A DNA stretch of 64,000 nt, taken from positions 15,562,001 through 15,626,000 of the forward strand of contig JBHGNT010000020.1 of the NCBI GenBank assembly GCA_043228905.1. Direction: 5' to 3'. The translations under genes and the position numbers were made by a program. This DNA is from Azolla caroliniana. Taxonomy: Eukaryota > Polypodiophyta. The notes below the pieces were generated by a model, which had not been told where the DNA came from, made no database searches, and worked only from the letters and a program-made list of their open reading frames with translations. Below are positions 1 to 11,803 of the stretch, one piece after another; position 1 is the stretch's first letter, and the number at the start of each line of letters is the position of its first letter.

Positions 1-3000
1 TTTCTAACTTTCTTAAGAGACTGCCTTGAAGTTTTACAGCCTTTCTTATGGGCAAGTTGAGTTCTCCATTTGTTTGGTAGGTCCTGCATAATGAGAGAAT
101 TGAGTTGAAACCTCGATTGCATTATGAAACTCAATATTACGTTTACATGATAATGCAAAATAAATTTTAGTTGTAGTAAACAGAAAGAATTGGGCACCTC
201 ATATACTGACTCCATGAAATGTTTCCAAATCAGTGCAGCATGAGAAGCTCCAGTGCCTATCAAGAACAATTCACAGGTTTTAAAAATATTAAAAACGACA
301 ACATGATAATAAACTTCCCCAAAAATCACAACCTGGATGGTGGTTGCTGACACAGCTATTGTCATCATATCCCTGCCACACCTGGTACAAGAATAAATTA
401 TCCATGACATCATTCTAGATTCACTTAACACTATTCTAAACCTCAGAAATAATCTATTTCTTCTATGAACTTCTTACCAAACAACTAAGATATGGGGTGA
501 AGCCTGCAAACCACGCATCATGATGTCCACTTGAGGTTCCTGACATCCCAGCAGCACACATTCGAGTCTGTGCACTTTTCCCACTTCCTCTCTGGAGAAC
601 CGCCTGCCACATGAAGACGAATCCTGAGAAAAATATGAAATTGTATCGAAGTCTTTTACATGTAAGAGTTACCTGCAGCAATTTATGTAGCTCTATAATT
701 GCATGTTCACTAACAACTCGATCATTATGGGAGACATGATGCTGCATTGAATAACATAGAGATAGAAATGAACAAATGATTGAGAATTCAGATTTACGTT
801 CAACACAAAAAACTGCTGCTTACCTTTTCCAAGATTTCACCCTCTTTGGTTTCGATTTGGGTGATTAGGTATGGCTTGTGAAAATTGCCTCTAGCAGCAA
901 TGGTGGCGTACACAGTTGCTAATTCAATCAGAGTGACCTACCAGTATGGAAGATAAAAAAACATGAAACAAGAATGTTGGTATCTTTCATCCATATGAAG
1001 TTTCAGGAAGCACTTGAAAAGTCTCAGCAATATGCAAGCAAAACAGAGATCCATAAATTATTTGCCAAATTTTACCCTTTAAAGATAATGGAACACAATA
1101 AATAGCGCCTTATTCTACCCTTTTCCACCACAATCAGTTGTAGATGTCTACAAATCTAGGCTGTGGCTCTCATCACAAGTACATTTGATAATAAGCATAT
1201 CATGCACTGCTCTTGTGTGGTTGATAAAGACATTAGATCAAGTGGCAGTCTTAAATTTGAATATTTCATCATATTACATCACACTAGGTCATGGACTGTG
1301 CTTTGATTTTGGATCAATAAGAACAGCTAATGGGTATTCACATTGAAACTACACCTGGATTCAACCTAAATCGTGGACATCTTTCTATATTCAAATGATG
1401 ATGCACAACACCTGTTGGCATCATAAAATTCTGGTTGCGGCAAATGCAAGGTGACAACAAGCCAATGATGAGATGGTTTTAAATTTCAGTGACATATAGT
1501 CGATCTCTACCGCAGGTTTTCACATAGATGTAAAAAATCAGTAAAGACTATGAATCCATTTTGGTATTTTCTTTTATTGATAAATAGTAGAGGATAATGC
1601 AACAAACCCTAAACATGAAGCCCAAATTCTAGAGAACAAGCAATGACTCTTTTTTTTCTGTTTTAGAATTAAAACCCATATATAGAGTTTCCATCAAAAC
1701 CAATTTTAGCCATGACATTTTCTTGCCTTTTTATTCTCTTCTGATCATAAATCAGTTATGATCCCTGCAGATTTTTGCATTAACAAATGCCACTCTTCAA
1801 ACAACATAGCTTAGCCCTCTCACTTATCCACTCATTGCTTTCAAGTGAACTTACGTATGCCTCACTTACAGTGATTTTGTAAGGCACATGTTTACAATTG
1901 GATGCACAAATATCAGAATTCAATGCTAACTGGACCAATGACACGCCAATCCATGGCCTACCATGGTTCCTCTGGTCTATGAACCATCCAAAAGAGAACA
2001 AAAATGTAACACCTCATGGTGACAGTTGAACAAAGCACAGTGGTAATCAAGGTAGAAAATATTACTCACCAAGCATGTACAAGCCTTCTAACTATGTACG
2101 ACTGAGGCCACAAGATTTATAAATCATAAAGTTAGCCAACTTAGGTTTCACACTATTGCCCTTTGGTCCGGCTGCCGACTTCATCACAAGACTATATGCA
2201 TGCTAGGTCACATTGCTAGTGATATTATGTAGCTATATGCAGTATAGGAGGCCAACATTGCAAAGGTAAGGTACACTAATTCTCTTTTATTCTAACTTAG
2301 ATTTTTATTACTCCAAATATGCACAAAGAGTAGGTTTCACTCTATGATATGTACTGTGATAAAATTGTTCTGAACAGTTGTAAGATGCCAAAGAGGGTAG
2401 TAGCTGCTTAACAATAAATATAAAAAAAGCATGGATTTTGAAACCCCTGCATTTATGAAAGGAGATAAAATATTCCTAGGTGCATAATGAGTTAATGTAG
2501 CGGAGGAGTGGACAAAGCAAGAAAGATATATTAACGTCTTTTAAGAGGCCAAAATGGCCCATAACACAAAACAAGAGATTAAATCTTAAGTTTGTCTCGT
2601 CTTTGAGAACAAATCATCAAAATAAATAAATGTTACTAAGTAAAAAAAGTAAATAAGATAAAAACTAAAGAATTTTGTTATCAGTATATGTAATATTCCC
2701 CAAATATATTGTAATTTTTTACTTCAAAATATCTCTAGAATAGGTCAATTTAGAATGGAGGTCTCCACAGCAAGGGAAGCACTCATGATGGCAGGAGATA
2801 ATGGACTTTGTCTGATGATGACAAGGGTGGCGAGATCATGGTTCATGGAGCCAGGGCCTATGTGCACCACAAATTGCTATTGCCTGATCTATTGTAACCC
2901 CGTTCTTATGTCCTGGTTGGGAGCCCATTCTGTAAACCTTGATTGACTTGTAGCATGAGTAGGAGTGATGGGTCTAATGAAAGCTGTGATTGTTCTTTGT

Positions 3001-6000
3001 TGTCGAGCTTGTATAGCTGTATTGTTGTCCTTTTAACAACTTTTCCCTCTCTCTCTCTTGAGTTCTAGCAACGAAAGTCCCAATGACCATTGGTCCATCA
3101 TATTCCATTACTTTGCATAGCGAGCCATAGCCTTGTTTAAAAAGGCAATGCTATCTCACTCTTGTTTCAAGTAAATCTTGAGAGAGAATGTGCAGAGAGA
3201 TTACAGAAGGGAGAGATCAGTTCTGGGGCTGTCACCCTCCAACATGTAGAAGACTGATATGCATGAGTCATAGACAATGCCTAAATTGGTTAATGACTCC
3301 TATGTGCAACCATGGAAGCAACTTGCAATGCCACTGTATAATTTGAAAGTGAAAAAGGACCTTTAACCATCTACAATGCTTGAACATGAAGAACATCATT
3401 GCCTATGTTAAGCAATAACTTTCTTTGCAACTCTAATGTGGACTCATACTGCAAAGCCGGAAATCAGACTGACAGGAGTATAAAACCGCCACTCGAGAAT
3501 CTATCAACTTAAATATAAACGAATTGCCAGTCGTCGGATACTATTCTCGGAAAACTTAAACCTAAGAAAGTTACCTATACAATGGAATAAGTTTTTCAGC
3601 AAATCAGATAGTTTGAGAATCCTTATAATTCTCAAGAGATCTGTTTGAGATAGAAACCAACAAAGGGCTCACTATCATGCTGTAGCTATATATCATGGTA
3701 CTGAAATAAAAATTGATTGCATGAAGATCCTAAAGAAATATTGTCACCTAGAACTTCACAGTTTTGGTATACAAGAAATAATCCTTGTTTCACAATTTCC
3801 AGACATTTTTATGTACCACAAAAGGAACTCTGTCATCAAAATGTTTCATCAGATATATACAAATATATGCAGATCTGACCTGGGAAGCATCGACTGACTT
3901 GATTGATCTAATGTTTTCATATCTATTAGATTTGTTCAAATCTGCTTCTTGCAGGAAAACAAATTCATTGCATCTTACAGAAGTTGCTTCATATGAAGAT
4001 AGCTTGCCTTGAATTGGCCTAAACCTAATGTGAAATCAGATGGAAGTGGTGCAGTGATCCCCAAAAGCTTTCCCATCATACGAACCTGCACATCATATAT
4101 TATTTATTTGCACATTTAGGTCATCAAATCAAAACCCCCCTTCACCAGTTATTAAGACAACATTAGATAATTATAAACATGTCCCACTTACTTTATCAGT
4201 ACCAACTTTCTCGCAAAGTCTCACTATTGGTGGTGCAATCATAGGTTTCAAAACCAGATTCTCTGGTGTGTCCTATGTTGTTAAAGCGATTTTCATTAAA
4301 ATGATTAATAGGAATAGTACAAAGGTACACACAAGTCTAATATTTTATTACAAACGATCCAGGTCTAGAAGAATGATGGATAATACCAATATAGTATACT
4401 CATTACCTTTCCTTCATGTCTTTCTAGCACATCCACAAGCATATCCTTTCTATTTCTACACAGATCCAAAACAAACATTTTTAGCTCTAAACTTGCTGGT
4501 ATTGCCTATTGCTAAAATTTGGCATATGACAACGTGCATACATTCCGTCTGCTAATGCTGCGAGATAAACAACTGGAGAGAATGTTGTGCCTGGAGATCG
4601 ATAAGCCTGGGTAAATTTTAAAATAGACAGATGAGTTCCAGATTCTGCGGTTCAGACCAATTTCTTTACACACATATTTGCAGAGTGTTTTACCCTTGTA
4701 GCCCAATTTGAACTGTTCTTACTATAGTCCCTGCCACCAACTAATACTCGGACACCTCCAGTTGAGGGATCTATCCCAATCATTGATGCTTCAAGCCTGA
4801 TTATTGTTGAAAGTTACTGATTACTAAACCTGACACAGAAAATACTGATTCCAGAATTAATGACCAGCAATATTACAGTACCTCACCCGCACAGCTACTT
4901 CGAACTCTTGTCCAGTCTTATCATCTGGAAACTGCAAAGCATATTCTCTGTGCCAAGCACATTACAAAATAAGAGTCTCATCACTCAAATCTTCAGATAC
5001 ATAATAATAGGTTGAAATGATTCGGAGAACTTATATGTAATCAGCCAGACAGCAACATATTTCTGGTCATGAGAAATAATTTCAATAATCCACGTAAAAG
5101 AAGAGGCATACTGTTATACTTGGAACCTAGCAGAAAGGACTAGAAACTATACAAGGAAATCTATCTCTTTCTCATATGGGAGGAAAAATTATACTATTAG
5201 AAGTTCATGCACAAAATACATGGGCCAAACTGAAAATCTCCAACATGGCAGAAGGTTTGGTTTAACAATACATGGACTCTTGCTTAGAGCAGTTAATCTT
5301 GACTGTAAATGTTACCGATGATGGATTGCTAAGATGACAAGCTCAACCATTCACATTGTGTGTGAATATGTGTGCGTTAAAGTTCACCTTCTTACTCCTA
5401 CCTTTATTATGTGTGTGACCACCCTAGTTGTACCTTAGAGAATAATCGTTATATTCAATGTAAAGGTTATGTGAAGGTAGTCTTGAACATGTGTATGTTA
5501 ACGTTCACCTTCTTGCTCCTACCTTTGTTATGTGTGTGACCAATCTAGTTGTACCTTAGAGAATAATCGTTATATTCAATGTAAAGGTTATGAGAAGGTA
5601 GTCTTATATGAACCAAGCCCCCCTCCAATGGAGAAAGTGTTGGACATCATTGATTTATAGTCGATTTATTAGCACGTGGTTATCAGTGTTCTTGTCATGG
5701 CAATCTTCTCCCAGCTTGTTAATACAAGTTCACAATACCAAGTTGGAAGAAGATGAGCATGGATCTTTGCATTCCACACTCAAGGTGATTGCTTCAAGCC
5801 ATAAAAATCTTACCTTGTAAACTTTAGTTTCTGCACTTGAAATGACAAAACTGGGAGGTTGAGTTACATAAACCTCTTCTTCTAAATCTCCATTTAAGAA
5901 GGCAGTTTTAATTTCCAACTGGTGAATCTTCGATCCTTTATTTGCGGTTGTAGAAAGTGTAGCTCTGATTGTAGCCATCCTTGAAGAAGGAGCGAAGATT

Positions 6001-9000
6001 TCTTCATAGTCATCCCCTCTTTTTGGGAAGTGTAAACACTAAACCCTAAACCGGTTTCTTTTTAGAACAACCTTTTGCTACAAGTCTTGCTTTAAAATAA
6101 TCAAGGCTACCATCCACATCATGCTTGACTTTGTAAATCCACTTGGTGGCAAGCACTTTTCTCCCTTTAGGTAGATCACATAACTCCCAAGTGTTGTTCT
6201 TGTGGATGGACCCAAGTAAATTTCAGCACTAAGAGCATGATGCACATAATGCAGTTCAGCTTGTTGATTGGTTGACCAAGTTTTACCTTGAAGAGGATGG
6301 ATCGATCCTGTAAACTCCAACTACCAGTTTCACATCAATGTGTGAAGGCTAATGCAGATACCTGAGCTTGGGATGGCCTCAAGTGTGTATGAAGGGGTAC
6401 GATGATTTATTTTGATGAAGAGATTTTTCTAGTTATGAGTGATGTGACTGGTGTAATGTGTGAACCAACATCCCCCTCAGGCATCATTTTTGGAGGAAGC
6501 CTCTTTTCATGACAATGGAGCGTTTCTCCAACACAGAAGTTGAATCTCTACAGATATCTGCAGAATGATAAGAGATGTATGATTTCTTTGTCTTGAGTTT
6601 CACCACATATTAGATGTGCCTTAGAAAAGAATATTGGGAATGGGAATGCAGCCGCTAAATCAAATTCTCAATATCTGTGAGCCTAGCAGGCAGGAATATC
6701 TCTCGGTTATCTAAATTCAATGAGTTCTTTCTTGCAAGAACATTGGGAATGCAGCTAAATCGATTTTGCAATGAACATGATTATATCATACAATTATGTC
6801 TATTGTCCATGAGGCAGGACTGAATGCATGCTACCAATATTATTTGTCTTGTAGCAAGCAAAATGATGAAGTAGACTAAATGCAAGTCGCATGGAAACAA
6901 TAATGAACAGAAAGTAGAAGGATATTTCAAAACTCCATAAACTTGAGGATAAAAAACTGGCCAAATCTATCTCAAATGTTCAGGGTTTCTCATGACGACA
7001 CTATTATGGAACAGGTGTATAATATGATAGATTATAGCATTTGAATTTATCCAGCCACTGCACTTTCACCACCTGAGGTGCAGCTATCAACAACTTAGCC
7101 AATGCTGTACTTAAACTCGTTTAGCTTAATTCTTCTATTTGTTTCCTTAACAGGAATATTAGGAACCCCAGATTATAATTAGTATTCCATCAAATTAAAC
7201 TATTGTATAAAGATGCACATACTCATGATTAACTCTTTGAGAGTTTCCTTTCATTTTATTATCGTGAGCTTTCTCCAATCCCTCAACATTTTCTTGACAT
7301 TCTTCCCTAGCTGTTTGGGTAAAAGTTTTTCTTTGATTATCATATTTATTCATCTCTTCCTCAATTATCATCTCAGCAACGGATTGCATGTGAAGATCCA
7401 ATGTAGTATAAATCTGCAAGATAAACAGTGCAAAGGAAAGTAATAATCAGGAGGTTCTACATTAATAATATACTAGCGTTTTGAGTAAAAAGAAAATATG
7501 ATTATTAATATATAGCTATATAACTGTGACAACCTGTAGATTATCCAATACCTTTAATCCCCCTTCAGAAAGCCTATCATGTCCATACCTTTCTTGTACT
7601 TCAGAAATCACCTACATGACATGCAAGAAGGAACAGCATCATGACATGATGGAAGAAAAGGGTCCCATCATTAAAGGAATCATAACTTAAATAGAGATAG
7701 TGACCCCAAACAATACGTCATTTCAATAATGGCACTTTGCGATGAACAACCTCATCCACAAAAAAGGGAGCTCTACATGATCTTGATTTCATTTCTGTAG
7801 GTCCACTTCGAAGTTCCAAATCTTGACTGATTATTACTTGTGCATGGTTCTTATCTAAGATTCCAGTCTCGACCATCCTCTGTAACGCTCGTCGTTGCGA
7901 TTGTTTACCCCTAGGACAGAAAAACATTTCACATCATATATTCAGCACAACATAAGGTTGTGATGATTTTGAAACGAAATAAAACTGTTGGTGTTGGCCC
8001 TGCTGTCATCATTGAGCATGGGGAAGCTTTAAGGGTTCATACGTATATACTCACCTGCTGGGGTCTCGGAAAGGTGAGAGAATCTCGGGGGCAGGAATCA
8101 TCCCAGCCAGCATTGCACACTCTCCTATCGTCAACAAGAGTGGAGGCTTTCCAAAATAGAAGTTTGCTGCTGCCTCGATGCCATGAATACCATGGCCCCA
8201 ATAAATCTGCAAGCATTTAGTTTTGTTGTAAGTTCTTACCAAAACGCATATTTTCATCATACTATCATAATGGGTGAAAAAGAAAAGGGAAATAAATACA
8301 TAATAGTCAAGGAACACATATGTCAAATGAGATTGGAAAGTTTTGAAACAAACCTTACATAAGTAGGCATGTAATATATCCTGCTTGCTCATCCGAGTCT
8401 CTATAAGAGACGCCAATAACATTTCCAAGATCTTGCGGGTCAATGTACGCTCATTCTTTAAAAACACATTCTTCACAAGCTGAAGCCATCCAACAAAACA
8501 AGCTATAGTTCAACAGGAAATCTACCCAAAATGGGAGCATTTAAGAATATGGATTCCAATAATAAAGACCTGCTGAGTGATTGTGCTCCCTCCACCATTC
8601 CTGGAGAGAGACAAGAGTGCCCGAGCGAGTCCTCGGGGATCAATACCACGATGGCGAAAGAAGCGACGGTCTTCACATGCTACCACAGCTTCCCGCAAGA
8701 CACTAGGAATCTCCAAACTTGCTTTCTTATAATCATAACCAGAGGAATCACCAAAAGTAACAATAACCTCACCATTCACATCATAAATCACATTCTCCTT
8801 TTTCTTCTTATAGCCAGCCAATGCTCCCGAATCACACTCCTCCAAGAAACCATGCCAGCGTTGCACAAAGTCGGGAGGTAGAGCTGACAGTATAGTCTTG
8901 ATGATGGCAAGGGACCCTCCAAACAGTAGAGCCATGGCCAAGGTCCGTATTGTTGGGAGCGATGGCAGAATCAGAGGGTTATTCTTCTGTGCCTCTGCAA

Positions 9001-9253
9001 GAAATTGATTACCGATATCAGCATAATGATGGTTATTAGCTGCAGCAGCAGCGGAAAGGGAGTTGCAGCAAAATTGAGGGTTGTTCCATGTCTGGCGTAG
9101 TGTGTGTTGATGGGAAGCAGCAGCGAGAACAAAACAAGGCAGTGGAATCGCAGGCAGCCTGGGAAGATGGGAGGCCCTTCCTCCACCATCTCCGCAAAGG
9201 AAGCTCTCCATTAGGCACTCCTGATAACCTCTCGATCGATCGCTCGCTCTCAT
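1..9253 (-). CDS. Class A penicillin-binding protein (GT51 transglycosylase with degenerate transpeptidase), 3' end outside window
   Basis: Nuclear homologue of bacterial PBP1A; in mosses and other streptophytes such proteins make plastid-envelope peptidoglycan. Exons inferred from splice sites: 9253-8570, 8479-8354, 8206-8055, 7910-7736, 7611-7552, 7413-7223, 4947-4882, 4796-4694, 4606-4542, 4455-4407, 4272-4192, 4085-4008, 937-824, 741-673, 603-478, 381-333, 256-207 and perhaps 83-1; the frame stays open for about 770 residues. Residues 1-100 are Ala/Ser/His-rich (likely plastid targeting) and ~104-125 are hydrophobic. The GT51 domain (~185-340) has EDRRFFRHRG with Glu194, GGSTITQQ, RKILE and KQDILHAYL, so glycan polymerisation looks possible. 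In the transpeptidase-like part (~495-745) the SxxK, SxN and KTG sites read TTFS (526-529), MIA (568-570) and MSG (691-693), so peptide cross-linking looks lost. A second ATG 14 codons in could be the start. The exon 4 donor (AAA|GTGCCA) is weak. Many introns rule out bacterial contamination. Confidence 0.88.
938..4007 (-). other. Large GC-AG intron of the PBP gene
   Basis: The 3.07-kb intron between PBP exons 12 and 13. Its donor is AAG|GCAAGC instead of GT, and its acceptor is TGGTAG|GTC. Joining here keeps the frame and the family alignment (GLGQFK then VTLIELA). I see no gene, element end or RNA in it; short open frames at 1780-2001, 2755-2946 and 3785-4012 have no recognisable content. 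Confidence 0.7.
5366..5607. repeat. 121-bp tandem duplication in PBP intron
   Basis: Two copies of a ~121-bp unit (about 5366-5486 and 5487-5607), alike except for a few substitutions; each contains GTACCTTAGAGAATAATCG. It lies just beyond the end of a decayed copia fragment and may be a remnant of that element's non-coding 3' region. Confidence 0.75.
5690..6200 (-). pseudogene. Decayed Ty1/copia reverse transcriptase fragment
   Basis: On the minus strand, frames broken by indels encode a copia RT N-terminal stretch: a TWELCDLPKGRK-like start, then KARLVAKG, then EIFAPSSRMATIRA and IKTAFLNGDLEEEVYV, the last four residues overlapping the usual copia RT core. No LTR or YVDD box remains. It lies in the PBP intron between exons 6 and 7, in the gene's own orientation. 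The stops and shifts mark it as an old dead copy. The family is certain; the lineage is not. Confidence 0.85.
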
Positions 9254-10600
9254 CTAAACGTGCCACATTACTTGTAGCTTTTCCAGAACCATGCGGCTGA
9301 TTTCCTTTCCTCGATTATTTCTTTGGTTTAATTTTATATTGGTGTCTCAAGACAAGACCAAGACCAAGACCAAGACCAGACCAGGCATCAAGAGGATACC
9401 AAGGCATCATTGACTATTTCTTTGGTTTAATTTTATATTGGTGTCTCAAGACATGCATGTCATTGCTCAACTAATCCCGTCTGATCTGTATGTTTGATTG
9501 AGGCATCAAATCCTCCTCTTACCAACACGCACAGGTATCACCCTTACTGAAAGGTTTATTCATATTAAATTGCCTACTTGCGTCCATCACTTTTTCTATT
9601 TGGATATTATCCATAATAGTTTCAATGTTCACTTGTCCTACTTTGAATATTATCTATTAGTAACTATTTGGCACTAGTTGTACGATAGTGCTTGTTATGT
9701 GCCCTTCAATATGCCTTATTAAAATTTCCTCCTCTAGATTCCAAAATGGAGAAATCTTCACACGAGGAATTAGGAAGAGCATAAAGACAAGAAAATGAAT
9801 CTGCCCTAACATTAACAATGTTGCATCAAGACAGACAAATGCTGGTAAGAATCACATGAACATTGAAGATTACGCAAAGAATGGGGTGCTTAGTTTCAAA
9901 AACCAGATTTTCCATTTTAACAAGGTTGATATGATAATAATTTTGGACACATGGTGATGGTCTAGATATGTTATTGATAACAAGTATCACAACACAATAT
10001 AAATTTCTGCTATGCATGTATAAGACATTACATCTTCCGTTATTAAAATCTGACAATGTCATATATGTTCATCAAGCTCATAAAAACCAAAGACAGACCA
10101 GTACAAAAGTTGAAAGATCTTCAGCATTATACTATATCACATCAGTGTCCTCCATTATTCATTAGTAAATATGATTTTGTCATAAAATTGCTTTTCCATC
10201 ATGCCACTTATCAATCCAGTGAGGATGGATTGTTCTTGCATTCAACAATTTTACATGCCTCAACAATGTGTGACAGTAGATTCACCAAATCTAGGGTGCG
10301 TTATGAATAGGTTACTTACCATTCCCCTTGCGTTAACTAGGAAAAAGCCAATAAATTACATTGCTTATTATGATAGAAAGAAGTGCAGAAAAGAATCAAA
10401 TGTCACCAAATATGATAACAGATGGAACCAACATATCTCATTAGCAAATCTATCCATAAATCTGATATGTTTTTTGTTTTTCTATCCGTGCTATAAAGAA
10501 AGATTGAAAAATGAGTTGAAAACATTCCAATTTTTTTGTAAATTCTTCCGTAGCTGAGAACAGTTGAAAGTAATTTTGTACTCTTTCTCTTAAGAGTAAT
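9254..10600. other. Intergenic region upstream of the PBP gene, no gene seen
   Basis: Upstream flank of the PBP start, so it should hold its promoter, but I see no convincing TATA box or known element. Only a short repeat at 9316-9453 stands out. Open frames at 9826-10557 are AT-rich and carry no motif. Confidence 0.5.
9316..9453. repeat. 39-bp direct repeat flanking an (AAGACC)n tract
   Basis: The same 39 bp, ending TGGTGTCTCAAGACA, occurs at 9316-9354 and 9415-9453. Between them is a short hexamer array of AAGACC units (about 9348-9384). This suggests local slippage or a small duplication 60-200 bp upstream of the PBP start codon. Confidence 0.8.
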
Positions 10601-10605
10601 TGAAT

Positions 10606-11028
<423 letters not shown>

Positions 11029-11803
11029 AACTAAAGCAATATATAATCAGAGAAAAATACATGAGTTTATGACAACAAAAGTAATAAAATAACACAGGGA
11101 TCATTCCTGTGCTTTCAAACTGCACACTAAAAGGAATCTCCTCGATTGCTCTTTTGAATCCTAATAAGTAATTCTTAACTCAACCTGAACTTGAAAATAG
11201 ATTAAGAACACAATAACTTGAAAAACAATTACTGATAGAATCGTGCATTTGGTAACATATCCAGAGATATTGTTAATCATGGATTCACATCCAATAAATG
11301 AAATATTCACTGCCTACCTTTGTGTCTGTACAACTATATGCTATAAAGTTCTTTAAAGCTTCAATCGACATCCATGTAAAAAAACAGCTTTGTGATTGTC
11401 ATGAAGACATCATGAGAATTTTTTTAAATACAAAAAATAGACATTTTCAAAGAAACACTTCCCAATGTAAATCCAACTCATTAAAATCCAATAAGGAGAT
11501 GAGGACTGGCTATCATAATGTTACCATTTCGATGTTTTTGATGCTCTCCCTCTTATCTGCAAGTGACTTATGAAAATTGCCTCTTCAGTCAATAAAAAGA
11601 TCACCACTGACATCACGAGCAGCACTCACCAATGAACCTCGGGTGAAAAAATTATTTAATTTTCTCAAATAAGATCTATCCAAGCTACAAGGATACCAAG
11701 CCGCTGATGGAAAGATCTCAATTGAATTGAATTTAGAAAGTCGTCCACTACCTTTATTAAACACATCCCCCTCACCGATTAGCACCTCAAAAGGTGGTGG
11801 TTA
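11029..11803. other. Region 3' of the HSP110 gene, nothing recognised
   Basis: AT-rich DNA between the psaA insertion and the HSP110 stop codon. It should include the HSP110 3' UTR and polyadenylation site, but no element can be placed with confidence. The 91-residue open frame at 11298-11573 has no recognisable domain. Confidence 0.4.

Noticed and set aside
1-9253. Bacterial contamination as the source of the PBP sequence
   Set aside because: The gene is split by at least 16 introns with plant-type borders, and one intron holds a plant copia fragment.
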